From an uncultured Pseudomonadota bacterium (GTDB lineage Bacteria > Myxococcota_A > UBA796 > SXON01), in assembly GCA_903844155.1 (NCBI GenBank), contig CAIMSU010000295.1:1-63269 (forward strand): a stretch of 63,269 nucleotides of DNA, written 5' to 3'. The first letter of the stretch is position 1, and each line of letters opens with the position of its first letter. This document shows positions 28,374-36,719 of this stretch, piece by piece. Both the position numbers and the translations under genes were made by a program. The notes beneath the pieces were generated by a model. That model had not been told where the DNA came from and made no database searches. It saw only the letters and a list, made by a program, of their open reading frames with translations.

Positions 28374-29480
28374 GTGCGAGCGCGACACGGGTGGGCGGCG
28401 ACGTGCCTGGCGCTCGCGTTCGCAGGGTTGGGGTTGGACGTGGCCAGGGCCGCCAGCGTCGGCCATCCGAGCGCTGGCGTCGCAGGCGACGACGAGCCCG
28501 AGGAGCTGCCCACACCCGTCGTGGTCCCCACGCTCCTGACGCCACCCGCGGTCGCGGAAGTGTCCGGCGCGCTGCCGAAGGATCGGCCCGGCGTGCGGTT
28601 CATCGCTGAACGCTGGACAATCCCTGCGACGACCCTGGCCGCGGTCCGCGCTGTCGAGGCGGCCCCGCTCGGGCGCCGGATGGAGGCTGCCAGTCACGAT
28701 TTTCTCAACCTCCCCTACCTGAACGAGGCCGACGGCGAGGCGGACGCCGACGACCCCGATCCCCCTTCCCGTTACGACGCCTTCGACTGCCTCACGTTCG
28801 TCGAGGAGGTGCTCGGGCTCTCGCTCGCGGGCGACCCCCTCTACGCCCCGACCATCCGCGACGCCCTGCGCTACCGGGACGCGGCCCCCCGACCCGAGTG
28901 GACGCGCAAGTACCAGCAGCGGCGCCATTTCATGGAGGCCGAGTGGCTCCCTGACGGCGTCGCCGACGGGCTCCTGGAGGACATCACCGACCGGGTCGGG
29001 CCGGCCCGCACGCTGGGGCACGACGTGACCGCCGCGATGTGGAAGGGGTGGGCCCACGCCAGGATCTTCCACCTCCCTCCTGAGCTTTTCCCGACCGGCC
29101 ACTGGTCCTTGCAGTACCTCGATCTCGCCACCGCGCTGACCTACGCCAAAAACGTCCCCGCCGGCGCCATCGTCCTGACCGTGCGCTCCGCCCGCGCCGC
29201 GCGCCCGATCGCGATCTCGCACGTGAGCCTGATGGTGCAGGATGAAAGTGGGAAGATCCACATGCGGCACGCGTCACGGATGGGCTCGCAGAAGGTTCGC
29301 GACGACGACCTCGTCACCTACATCCACCACGTCGCCAGCTACGGATGGGCGTGCATCGGACTGTCCATCTACATGCCGCGCGAGCAGGGCCCCCGCGTCA
29401 GCGCGCTCACCGCCGCCTCGCTCCCGCCCCCGTTTCCACCTGCAACGGGCCCCGTTGGCTCGGTGGTCCCGCTCCCATGA
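28374..29480 (+). CDS. DUF1460 (NlpC/P60-like amidase) exported protein
   Basis: The 368-residue protein has a signal peptide (WAATCLALAFAGLGLDVARAA). The DUF1460 domain carries FDCLTFVEEVLGLSL, whose Cys is the likely nucleophile, and VLTVRSARAARPIAISHVSLMVQ, whose His is the likely partner. Family members cleave N-acetylmuramyl-L-Ala or related peptidoglycan bonds. Start GTG 28374 lies 15 bases after the previous gene. The stop overlaps the phosphatase start (ATGA). Confidence 0.8.
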   Translation: MRARHGWAATCLALAFAGLGLDVARAASVGHPSAGVAGDDEPEELPTPVVVPTLLTPPAVAEVSGALPKDRPGVRFIAERWTIPATTLAAVRAVEAAPLGRRMEAASHDFLNLPYLNEADGEADADDPDPPSRYDAFDCLTFVEEVLGLSLAGDPLYAPTIRDALRYRDAAPRPEWTRKYQQRRHFMEAEWLPDGVADGLLEDITDRVGPARTLGHDVTAAMWKGWAHARIFHLPPELFPTGHWSLQYLDLATALTYAKNVPAGAIVLTVRSARAARPIAISHVSLMVQDESGKIHMRHASRMGSQKVRDDDLVTYIHHVASYGWACIGLSIYMPREQGPRVSALTAASLPPPFPPATGPVGSVVPLP

Positions 29481-30157
29481 CCTACATCGGACTCCCCGTG
29501 CTCTGGGACCTCGACGGGACGCTCGCCGATTCCTCCACCGACATCGCGGCGGCCGTGGACCGCGCCTTTGTCGCCCTTCATCTGCCAGTCCTCGGGACCG
29601 AGGCCGTTCGGCGGCACGTCGGGAGTGGCGCCAGGCATCTCATCACGAACTGCCTCGCCGAGTCGCTGGCGGCGCGCGTCGGCCCGGTCGACGCGGGGCC
29701 GAGCATCGACGTCGTGCTCCCCGAATTCCTGGCCAGCTACCGCGATCACATCGCCGACCACACGACCCTTCACGCCGGGGTGCGCGAGCTGCTCGCAGAC
29801 CTGCGGGTGCCGCAGGCCGTGGTAACGAACAAGCCGATCACGCTCACGCGAGCCTTGTTGGCGGCGCTGGACGTCACGCACCGCTTCGCGGCCGTCTTTG
29901 GCGGGGAGAGCGTGCTTGATCCCGGTGATCCCTGCGGAATGTCCCGTCGCAAGCCGGACCCCGCGATGATCCATGCCGCCATGGCCGCTCTGGGGGTGGA
30001 CCGTGCGGTGATCATCGGCGATGGACCCCACGATGTTGGCGCCGGAAGGGCCGCGGGGATCCCGGTGATCGGCGTGGACTGGGGCATCGCCACGCCGACC
30101 GGCGCCGACGTCCGCGTCCAGACGGTCGACGCGCTGCGGGGATTGCTGCTGGGCTGA
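29477..30157 (+). CDS. HAD-superfamily phosphatase, phosphoglycolate phosphatase-like
   Basis: The 226-residue protein has all HAD motifs. WDLDGTLADS near residue 10 supplies the nucleophile Asp and acid Asp. VVTNKP contains the motif II Thr, RKPDP the motif III Lys, and IIGDGPHDV the motif IV Asp. The helical cap after motif I is the Gph/PGP type. It may salvage phosphoglycolate or act on another sugar phosphate or nucleotide. ATG 29477 overlaps the amidase gene stop (ATGA). Confidence 0.87.
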   Translation: MTYIGLPVLWDLDGTLADSSTDIAAAVDRAFVALHLPVLGTEAVRRHVGSGARHLITNCLAESLAARVGPVDAGPSIDVVLPEFLASYRDHIADHTTLHAGVRELLADLRVPQAVVTNKPITLTRALLAALDVTHRFAAVFGGESVLDPGDPCGMSRRKPDPAMIHAAMAALGVDRAVIIGDGPHDVGAGRAAGIPVIGVDWGIATPTGADVRVQTVDALRGLLLG

Positions 30158-30171
30158 TCGCGGACCAACGG

Positions 30172-30177
30172 GCTACG
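30172..30177 (+). promoter_or_regulatory. GNTANN box (GCTACG), 7 nt before the rhodanese gene
   Basis: GCTACG is followed by seven bases and ATG 30185, in a 27-base gap with no Shine-Dalgarno. Confidence 0.35.
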
Positions 30178-30184
30178 GCGCCGG

Positions 30185-30499
30185 ATGCGACAACTCTCCG
30201 TCGAAGACAGCGCGCGTTGGCTGCGGCAGGCCGATCCCCCGCAGCTTGTGGACTGCCGCCAGCCCGGTGAGTGGGCGATCTGCCGCCTTCCCGGCGCGGT
30301 TCTCATCCCGCTCGCCGAGCTGGCGGAGCGCACGACAGAGCTGGACGCGACCCGACCGGTGCTCGTGTACTGCCACCATGGGATCCGCTCGATCAACGGG
30401 GCGATGATCCTCGAAGGAGCGGGGTTCACGGCCGACTCCATGCGCGGGGGGATCGAGGACTGGAGCCTGCGGGTCGACCCAACGGTGCCGAGGTATTGA
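30185..30499 (+). CDS. Single-domain rhodanese
   Basis: The 104-residue protein is one rhodanese domain: LVDCRQPGEWAICRLPGAVLIPLAEL, then the active-site loop VYCHHGIRS with the persulphide-forming Cys, and a final GFTADSMRGGIEDW segment. Such proteins carry sulphane sulphur for transfer reactions. It follows the phosphatase gene by 27 bases and overlaps the next small gene by TTGA. Confidence 0.9.
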   Translation: MRQLSVEDSARWLRQADPPQLVDCRQPGEWAICRLPGAVLIPLAELAERTTELDATRPVLVYCHHGIRSINGAMILEGAGFTADSMRGGIEDWSLRVDPTVPRY

Positions 30500-30813
30500 C
30501 CGGCCCGCTGCCGCCGAACGTCGCCCAGGCAGTCTGCGCCGCGTTGCACGCACGCACGCTCGCTGAGCGCGTCCGGCTGCGGCTCAGCGGCGGGTGGACG
30601 GCGAAGCAGGCGTGGGAAAGGCTGGCGGAGTCGCCCCGTCTCGCCGTGCTTGGCCATGCCGGCGGCGACGAGCGCCACGCCATCGACCTCGTCTACAAGG
30701 CGCTCGTGGCCGCCGCCACCGCCGGGACCGTCCGTCGGCAGCAGGTGAAATACACCATGCGCCTCAACACGAAGGGGCCACGCGACATGCTGGTGGACGT
30801 GTTCCGCGCTTGA
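30496..30813 (+). CDS. Small basic protein of unknown function
   Basis: The 105-residue protein is read from TTG 30496, which overlaps the rhodanese stop (TTGA). Translational coupling supports this rare start, and the frame has no ATG before it. It is mostly helical and Ala/Arg-rich (VAQAVCAALHARTLAERVRL), with a basic C-terminal part (GTVRRQQVKYTMRLNTKG) that might bind nucleic acid. I do not recognise a family. Confidence 0.6.
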   Translation: MTGPLPPNVAQAVCAALHARTLAERVRLRLSGGWTAKQAWERLAESPRLAVLGHAGGDERHAIDLVYKALVAAATAGTVRRQQVKYTMRLNTKGPRDMLVDVFRA

Positions 30814-30816
30814 GCG

Positions 30817-30837
30817 GTCAGCCGTCAGCCGTCAGCC
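30817..30837. repeat. Three tandem copies of GTCAGCC
   Basis: Three perfect 7-bp units, GTCAGCC, fill the 18-base gap between the convergent small-protein and ATPase genes. The last unit contains the ATPase stop codon (TGA on the minus strand). Confidence 0.8.
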
Positions 30838-33165
30838 GTCGACCGACTTCCACGCCAGCGCGACGCCGAGCACCTGCGTATCGGCCTTGCGCGCCGGGAT
30901 CGTCAGCGCGCGCACCGTGAGCGTGTCGGGCGACGTCTCCGCAGCCACCTTCGCCATCGCCGTCTCCAGCTCGGCCGTCAGGTCCACGACCGCTTGCTGG
31001 GCAGCGTCAAGCCCGACCTCCGCCTGTCCGACGTCCGACCGCTGATCCAACGTCCGGCCGGTGCTCCGGGTCGCGGTCGCCACCTTTGAGACGGACGACG
31101 TCAGGCTCCGCCCCCCGAACAAAGCCCCGATCAACGCCGAGCCCCAGCTCATCGCCGCAGTGACCGTGGCGGTCGTCGCCTGTGTCTTTTCCTTTGCGAG
31201 CTTCGCCTCCGCCTTTTGCACCTTGTCGTTCGCCGCAGCGATCTTCGGTCCGTACTTTGCCTGCAGTTCGCTGACGGCGGCGTCACGACGCTCCCTGCCG
31301 GCGTGGGCGAGGCGCGTGCGAAACTCGCCCTCGGTCTCACCGGCCGTGCTCGCGAGCCCGAGCGCGTCGCAGCGGAGCATGTTCCCCGCGCGCTCCTGGT
31401 AGATCCACGCTGCAAACGCCTTCTTCCACTCCGCCGCCGCCGACTTTCGCCCCACCTGCGAGGGGAGTGCCGCAAACGTTGCCCCCTCGTTCGGTGCCTT
31501 GCTCGCGGCTGGCGCCGGCACGACCTGCGACCATGCCACCAGCCGCTCGTCGTCGGTGAACGGCGCGAGCACCGCAACGTCCTCCCACTGGTCGACCTTC
31601 GCCTTCGCGTCGACGTAGTGAACGCGCGCGCTGGCGTAGAGGTAGGGCTCATAGGCAGCGCCTTCGCCGAAAAAGCGCTCGTCCATCCCAACCGGGATCG
31701 ACGGGCGGCCTGCGGCGGCCAGCGGTTTTCGGGGCGAGGCAGTCGGCGCGCCGGACGGTGACCTGACCGCGGCAAACCGCTTCAACTCCTCGCGAGTCAT
31801 CGGACCGCGCAGGTACGACAAGGTCCAGCGGCTCTGGAAGAGCACCGGGCCTTCCGCGTACACGTTGTTGAGCAGGAACGTCCGGTTTCCGAGCCCGCTC
31901 AAGAGCGTGTCCATCGCCGCACGGTCGATGCCCTTCCCGGACGACGACGCCGCACCCTCCAGCCCATCGAGCACCCGCGCCTTGTCCCGCTCCGTCTGCA
32001 GGCGCCCGATGAACCACGCGCCGCAGTTGGCGAGGCCCTTGTAGTCGAGGTCCACGGGGTTCTGCGTCGCCAGCACCACCCCCAGTCCAAACGCCCGCGC
32101 CTGCTTGAGCAAGGTCAGCATGGGCGGTTTCGTGGGCGGGTTCGCAGACGGCGGGAAGTACCCGTAGATCTCGTCCATGAACAGCACCGCGCGCAGCGAC
32201 GATGTGCCCGTCTGCGCGCGCATCCAGCCCACCACCTCGTGCAGCAGCGTCGCTACAAAGAACATGCGCTGCTCATCCGTCAAGTGGGCAATAGAAACAA
32301 TCGCGATCCGGGGCTTTCCACCCGGCGAAGCGAGCATCCGACCCACATCCAGCGGCTCGCCCTCCATCCACGCCGCGGCCTGGGGCGAAGCGAGCAGGTT
32401 GTTGAGGCGCATCGCAAGCGCTGTGCGCTCCTTCGCAGGGAAGAACGCCTCGATGTCGACGACGCCCACGCGCTCGAACGGCGGCTTCTGGATCGCGAGG
32501 ACGAGATCGGCGAGGCCGACCTCGCGCCCCTCAGACCAGGCGGCGTCAAGGATGCGGGCGAGCAGGATCGGCTCGCGATCCTGCATCGGATCCGCGTGGA
32601 TGCCGAGGAGGCCAAGCAGGCCGACGACAGCGGCATCAAGGCGTTCGCGGCGGGCTTCGTCGTCGAGGCCCGCCGGCGGCGCAGCGAAGGAGCGGAGCAG
32701 CGCGAGGGGCGTGCCAGCCCGGGAGCCGGGGGTGTAGACGACCACGTCGGCGGCGTCGCGCAGGCGTTGGATCCGCGCGGCGTCCTGGTCCCAGTCGCTC
32801 AGGCCCTTGCGCCAGGTCGCCGCGGTCTCGGCGGCGAATTCGTCGGCAGTCTGGCCTTTTCGCCCCGCCTCCTCCTCGTCGACCCAGGGTCGGAAGTCGT
32901 CCGGCCGCAGGTCCGGGAACGTCAGGAGCAGGTTGGCGAGGTCCCCCTTCGGGTCGATGGCCAGCACCGGAATGCCGTCGATCGCGGCCTCCTCGACAAG
33001 CCCGATGGAGAGGCCGGTCTTGCCGCTGCCGGTCATGCCAAGCACGACAGCGTGGGTGGTCAGCTGCTTGGACGCGTAGAGCAGCGGCTCGTGGGTGACC
33101 GTGCGCGTGTCCGCGTCGACGGTGCGTCCGAGGTAGAAAACGCCGAGCTTCTCGTAGTCGTGCAT
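30832..33165 (-). CDS. HerA/DUF87-type ATPase with coiled coil and hydrophobic C-terminal segment
   Basis: The 777-residue HerA/FtsK-superfamily ATPase has Walker A GMTGSGKT at 43-50, AIDPKGDLANLL near 72, and Walker B RAVLFMDEIYGY with the catalytic Glu near 320. An ATQNPVDLDY sensor motif and a C-terminal arginine-finger region follow. Beyond the ATPase core (about 1-480) comes a roughly 300-residue region with a coiled coil (ELQAKYGPKIAAANDKVQKA). A glycine-rich hydrophobic stretch (MSWGSALIGALFGG) may be membrane-active. No NurA nuclease or SIR2 gene is adjacent. ATTAGC lies eight bases before ATG 33165. Confidence 0.82.
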   Translation of the reverse strand: MHDYEKLGVFYLGRTVDADTRTVTHEPLLYASKQLTTHAVVLGMTGSGKTGLSIGLVEEAAIDGIPVLAIDPKGDLANLLLTFPDLRPDDFRPWVDEEEAGRKGQTADEFAAETAATWRKGLSDWDQDAARIQRLRDAADVVVYTPGSRAGTPLALLRSFAAPPAGLDDEARRERLDAAVVGLLGLLGIHADPMQDREPILLARILDAAWSEGREVGLADLVLAIQKPPFERVGVVDIEAFFPAKERTALAMRLNNLLASPQAAAWMEGEPLDVGRMLASPGGKPRIAIVSIAHLTDEQRMFFVATLLHEVVGWMRAQTGTSSLRAVLFMDEIYGYFPPSANPPTKPPMLTLLKQARAFGLGVVLATQNPVDLDYKGLANCGAWFIGRLQTERDKARVLDGLEGAASSSGKGIDRAAMDTLLSGLGNRTFLLNNVYAEGPVLFQSRWTLSYLRGPMTREELKRFAAVRSPSGAPTASPRKPLAAAGRPSIPVGMDERFFGEGAAYEPYLYASARVHYVDAKAKVDQWEDVAVLAPFTDDERLVAWSQVVPAPAASKAPNEGATFAALPSQVGRKSAAAEWKKAFAAWIYQERAGNMLRCDALGLASTAGETEGEFRTRLAHAGRERRDAAVSELQAKYGPKIAAANDKVQKAEAKLAKEKTQATTATVTAAMSWGSALIGALFGGRSLTSSVSKVATATRSTGRTLDQRSDVGQAEVGLDAAQQAVVDLTAELETAMAKVAAETSPDTLTVRALTIPARKADTQVLGVALAWKSVDG

Positions 33166-33173
33166 GGCGTGGG

Positions 33174-33179
33174 GCTAAT
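33174..33179 (-). promoter_or_regulatory. GNTANN-like box (ATTAGC), 8 nt before the HerA-type gene
   Basis: ATTAGC is followed by eight bases (CCCACGCC) and ATG 33165, in open divergent DNA with no purine-rich ribosome binding site. Confidence 0.45.
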
Positions 33180-33226
33180 TCGGTGCGGGGGAGGCTGGAG
33201 GCTGGAGGCCCCCCGCTGGCCGACCC

Positions 33227-33232
33227 GATAGA
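33227..33232 (+). promoter_or_regulatory. GNTANN box (GATAGA), 7 nt before the small membrane-protein gene
   Basis: GATAGA is followed by seven bases and GTG 33240. The box argues for this start over a GTG 57 bases upstream at 33183. Confidence 0.4.
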
Positions 33233-33239
33233 TCGCGCT

Positions 33240-33719
33240 GTGACCACCGTCGTCGACATGTTTCTGCAGCTCGTGGACCTCGCCGGGGTACACCTGCCAA
33301 AATGGGCGTACCCCGTGGGGATCGCCGTGCTGGCGCTGGCACTCCTGCCGTTCCGGGTCAAAGGCGAGCGGGCGAACACGGCGCGCCGGATCCTGCTGAA
33401 GGCGTCCGGCGCGGGGTCCGTGGCTGAGCGGGACCGGCTTGAAGCACAGGCGATCGCCGAGGTGCGCGACGAGCCGCACGGCCTCTTGACGATCGCAGCA
33501 TGGGCGGTGGAGCACGGCCGCTACCCCCTCGCCCGCCACGTGCTGGACACTCCCAGCCTGAAAGGGCACAAAGAACGCCGACGCTTGCTCGCGACGATGG
33601 CCGGAGCGGCGCCACTCGACGCCGACGCGATCACGCGGGCGGTCCTTGGCGACGAGGCAGACGGCGCGGCGGGGGCCGACACGGGCGACGACCAGCGACC
33701 GACCCAGCCTACCGGCTGA
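33240..33719 (+). CDS. Small membrane-anchored protein of unknown function
   Basis: The 159-residue protein has one N-terminal transmembrane helix (WAYPVGIAVLALALLPF, about 22-38). A cytoplasmic helical domain with Arg/Lys-rich stretches follows (HKERRRLLATMAGAAP), and the C-terminus is acidic. I do not recognise a family. Divergent transcription from the HerA-type ATPase gene raises the possibility of a functional pair. It converges on and overlaps the methyltransferase gene by 11 bases. Confidence 0.6.
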   Translation: MTTVVDMFLQLVDLAGVHLPKWAYPVGIAVLALALLPFRVKGERANTARRILLKASGAGSVAERDRLEAQAIAEVRDEPHGLLTIAAWAVEHGRYPLARHVLDTPSLKGHKERRRLLATMAGAAPLDADAITRAVLGDEADGAAGADTGDDQRPTQPTG

Positions 33720-34485
33720 CGAGCCAGGCGCACACGCCGAAGAAGCCGATCAACACCCCAAGCCCAAAAAGATAGCCTCGAAACTCCATCCAGATGCCGT
33801 CAGGCTGAGGATGCCGCTCTTCACGCTCCAGATCCTCGGGGACCGCCGCCTCGTCCCGCAGCCAGCGCCGCAGGCCGGACGGACGGGGGATGAGCATCGG
33901 GACGCGCTCGCGATAGAGCTGGTAGCGCCGGCCAAAACGGGCGTCGCAGAAGGGTTCCTGGAGGTAGCGATTGGTGACGAGGGAGTAGAGGACGAGGACC
34001 GGCACGAAGGAGGTCAGAAAGCTGGTCGACCCGAAGATCACGCCGAGCCCGATCACTCCAGCGAGCTTGCCGAGAACGCTGGGGTGCCGAAGGACCGTGT
34101 AGGGGCCGGTGTCGACAAGCGCCGTCGGCCCGCCGTCCACGTGGGTGCCGGGCGAGCCGCCGCCGGAGAGGTAGAGGTAGCCGTAGACGTACCAGACCCA
34201 GGATCCGCCGGCGCCGATGAGGGCGAGGCCGACGGGCAACCGGTGGGCGAGGTCCGGGCCGGGGGCGAGACGCAGGCCAGCGTCAACCCGGGTCGCGATC
34301 CAGCACATGACGGCGGCGGCGGGGAACATCACGAAGAGGTGGATGGCGAAGTTTCGATAGAGCTCCGGCGCACGGATCGCCGCGATGCACGCCGCGAAGG
34401 ACGGGCGACGGATGAGCGGGCGAGGGACGGGGCCGGGGGCCGGCGGCGGCGCTTCGGCAGCGGGAACGAGGCGGGAGGACGACAC
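33709..34485 (-). CDS. ICMT/PEMT-like integral membrane methyltransferase
   Basis: The protein of about 258 residues has five or so hydrophobic segments and the isoprenylcysteine-carboxyl-methyltransferase-like signature VDTGPYTVLRHPSVLGKLAG. YLQEPFCDARFGRRYQLYRERVP follows, the region that binds SAM in this family. Substrates of bacterial members include isoprenoid, phospholipid or protein groups and cannot be named here. The start is uncertain: GTG 34485 is used because longer reading runs through Pro/Arg-rich non-homologous sequence towards the divergent lipoprotein gene. Confidence 0.7.
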   Translation of the reverse strand: MSSSRLVPAAEAPPPAPGPVPRPLIRRPSFAACIAAIRAPELYRNFAIHLFVMFPAAAVMCWIATRVDAGLRLAPGPDLAHRLPVGLALIGAGGSWVWYVYGYLYLSGGGSPGTHVDGGPTALVDTGPYTVLRHPSVLGKLAGVIGLGVIFGSTSFLTSFVPVLVLYSLVTNRYLQEPFCDARFGRRYQLYRERVPMLIPRPSGLRRWLRDEAAVPEDLEREERHPQPDGIWMEFRGYLFGLGVLIGFFGVCAWLVSR

Positions 34486-34554
34486 GATCGCCAGGGGTAC
34501 GCGCTCCCGTATTCCCGTCGGCGAGCGCCGGCCCCTGATCGGCAGACGCGGCGT

Positions 34555-34560
34555 GGTACT
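34555..34560 (+). promoter_or_regulatory. GNTANN box (GGTACT), 7 nt before the transglutaminase-like lipoprotein gene
   Basis: GGTACT is followed by seven bases and ATG 34568. There is no Shine-Dalgarno between them. Confidence 0.4.
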
Positions 34561-34567
34561 GTGCGGC

Positions 34568-36112
34568 ATGCCGCTCGCGCAGAACATAGCCCGTGTCGTG
34601 ATCCTGGCCGTCAGCCTCCTCGCCTGCAAGGGCGAAAAGCTGGCGTTGGACTCCTCGGACTCCCGTCCTCCGCCACCACCCCCAACGCCAACCATCAGCA
34701 TCGTCGGCGGCGCCCTCGACCCGCTCTACGCGACAGACCCGGCGGGCGTGCCGTTGGACGTCACCGCCGCGAACGGCGACACCGTGCGCGTGACCGTCGC
34801 GGATGCGACCGGCACCGTCATCCGCACGCTCAACGATGGGTCGATGATGGTGGACGTTGCCCGCTGGGACGGGCACGACGACGTCGGGACCATGGCTCCC
34901 GTCGGCACGTACACCGTCGAGGCGGAACTTCTCGACATCACCGGCGCCACGCTCGCTGCGGCGACGGCCCCGTTCTACATCGTGCGCGTGGGCGTGCTCT
35001 CGGGCACGCTCGGGGGCGACCGCATCCCCCTCGTCTGGCACGAACAAGGCGGCGTTGCCGGCGCATATGTCGTGGAGGATGCCACCACGCAGACGTTCGC
35101 GATCGCCACCATCGACGACGGCACCACCGCCACACCCCTGCCCTCCCTCTGGGACGACCTCGATTCGCCCCCTGCCAGCGCCGACGGCGTCGTCATGCCC
35201 GCCGGGTACGCCTACGATGCGCTGCCCACGCTGTCCCTCGCCGTTGCCGGCGACTTCGGGGACGCGGCCGTGCAGCTCACCCTCGTCGGCTGGGACGAGC
35301 CGCAGACCGTCAGCAGCGGCGACACCGCGACGTTCACTCGAAAGCCGGCGTTGGCAGTCGGTCCTTCTGTCGTAGAGGAGACCGTCTCGCTCTCCTGGAC
35401 CGTCGATCTGGGCGACGGCTCCACACCCGTCGTCGTCGGCACCGAATCCCTCCCCCTGCGGTTCTACGCCACCCTCGGCCCTCCCGGCTTTGATCAGGAG
35501 GGCCCTCAATATTCCCCCTGGGTCGCTGCGATCGACCCCGCGCTTCGGGCCATCGCGGGCGTCGCCCCGACGGACGCCGACGTGACCAGCGCCCTGACCA
35601 CCTGGGTCTACTCCGACCTCGGCATCGCCTACGACACGACCTACGGGGCAAGCTACTACACGACCTACGGCGGGCGCGGCTACGACAACTCCGTCTTCGA
35701 CTTCACCAGCTTCCTCGCTCGTTCCAACGGCACCACGGTCAACTGCAGTGACTGCGCGAGCATCCTGGAAGCGTACGCCGACATGGTCGGGTGCGACCTG
35801 CAGTACACCATCCTGCTCAAGAACTTCCAGTTGAACTTCATCAAGGCCATCGGCGGCACCGACTATACCCACTGCCCGTTTGGCCCGTCCGGCTGCGGGT
35901 TTTCGTACCACGCCGTCACCACGCCGGACGCCGCGGTGACCATCTACGATGCGACCCTGGACCTCGACGGCGACGACGACCCCTCCGCCGGCCCCTTCAC
36001 CGATCTGCCCGTCCACGGCGTCGACGGCACCGAGTACCTCCAGCGCCTCGTCGCCTCCCACGATGAGCCTGGCGTCACCTACAATTTCGCCCAGAAGGAG
36101 TCCTTGCGTTGA
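34568..36112 (+). CDS. Lipoprotein with FlgD-like Ig domain and transglutaminase-like C-terminal region
   Basis: The 514-residue protein has a lipoprotein signal (ARVVILAVSLLAC, Cys20) and a Pro-rich linker. An FlgD-type Ig fold follows (VARWDGHDDVGTMAPVGTYT), then a beta-rich middle. The C-terminal part may carry a transglutaminase-like triad: Cys in VNCSDCASILEAYADMVGC, His in GFSYHAVTTPDA, and Asp in IYDATLDLDGDDD. The spacing fits a cysteine protease/transglutaminase fold, but this is inference from motif order only. Several Cys residues suggest disulphides. The stop overlaps the next start (TTGA). Confidence 0.65.
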   Translation: MPLAQNIARVVILAVSLLACKGEKLALDSSDSRPPPPPPTPTISIVGGALDPLYATDPAGVPLDVTAANGDTVRVTVADATGTVIRTLNDGSMMVDVARWDGHDDVGTMAPVGTYTVEAELLDITGATLAAATAPFYIVRVGVLSGTLGGDRIPLVWHEQGGVAGAYVVEDATTQTFAIATIDDGTTATPLPSLWDDLDSPPASADGVVMPAGYAYDALPTLSLAVAGDFGDAAVQLTLVGWDEPQTVSSGDTATFTRKPALAVGPSVVEETVSLSWTVDLGDGSTPVVVGTESLPLRFYATLGPPGFDQEGPQYSPWVAAIDPALRAIAGVAPTDADVTSALTTWVYSDLGIAYDTTYGASYYTTYGGRGYDNSVFDFTSFLARSNGTTVNCSDCASILEAYADMVGCDLQYTILLKNFQLNFIKAIGGTDYTHCPFGPSGCGFSYHAVTTPDAAVTIYDATLDLDGDDDPSAGPFTDLPVHGVDGTEYLQRLVASHDEPGVTYNFAQKESLR

Positions 36113-36714
36113 TCCTCCTATTCGTCTCTTCCGTGCTCGCGGCCGGCGTCCACTCCGGCATCCCCGTCCACCAGAAAGACCTCGGTGAACCGGCCTTCCA
36201 GAGCGCGGAGTCCGGCTGGAGCGCGCCGCTGGCCAACGGCAAGGGCATGGTTCGCGTCTACGTTGGTCACGACGAAGCGGGCGCAAAGGACTGGTTCGGA
36301 CGACAACGCGAATCCTTCACCAAGTACCTGACGGATTTCAATTTTGCCGACGAGGCCGCCGGCGATGGCACCGGCGTCCTGCTGTTCCGCGACGGGAACG
36401 TCGGGGTGATGGTCAGGAGCGACGACGGACAGGCCCTCACAATCGCGACATCCCTGCGCGCGCGCATCGCCGACAATGTCCCCGGGCTCGCGTTTCCCAC
36501 GATGGAGCGGGTGAAAGACGGATGGGGGCTGGTCGCGCCTGGCTCGGTGTACGTCCAGCAACAGGGCGGCGGCAACATCCAGTGCTCGGTGCCGGTGAGC
36601 GCCTTCACGAGCAATTATGTCGCGACCGCGGAAGCTTCTCCCTGCATCTTCATCGAGCGCCCGGATGACATCACCGTCTGGGACGCGTGGGGACGGCCGA
36701 CGGTCGTGCGGTAG
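36109..36714 (+). CDS. Exported protein of unknown function
   Basis: The 201-residue protein starts at TTG 36109, overlapping the previous stop (TTGA). It has a short signal peptide (ILLFVSSVLAAG). The mature part is mixed alpha/beta with no recognised family (GMVRVYVGHDEAGAKDWFGR). Tight coupling suggests it works with the transglutaminase-like lipoprotein, perhaps as a periplasmic partner. It ends five bases before the convergent ilvE stop. Confidence 0.6.
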   Translation: MILLFVSSVLAAGVHSGIPVHQKDLGEPAFQSAESGWSAPLANGKGMVRVYVGHDEAGAKDWFGRQRESFTKYLTDFNFADEAAGDGTGVLLFRDGNVGVMVRSDDGQALTIATSLRARIADNVPGLAFPTMERVKDGWGLVAPGSVYVQQQGGGNIQCSVPVSAFTSNYVATAEASPCIFIERPDDITVWDAWGRPTVVR

Positions 36715-36719
36715 CCCGA

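Noticed and set aside
30832-33165. HerA-type ATPase as a known antiphage defence module
   Set aside because: Known defence pairs place HerA next to SIR2, DUF4297 or NurA-like nucleases. The neighbours here are a rhodanese operon and a one-helix membrane protein.
33186-33206. GGCTGGAGG direct repeat upstream of the small membrane-protein gene
   Set aside because: Two imperfect 9-bp units are expected by chance in such GC-rich DNA. A resemblance to the terminator stem at 21012 is short and has no supporting context.
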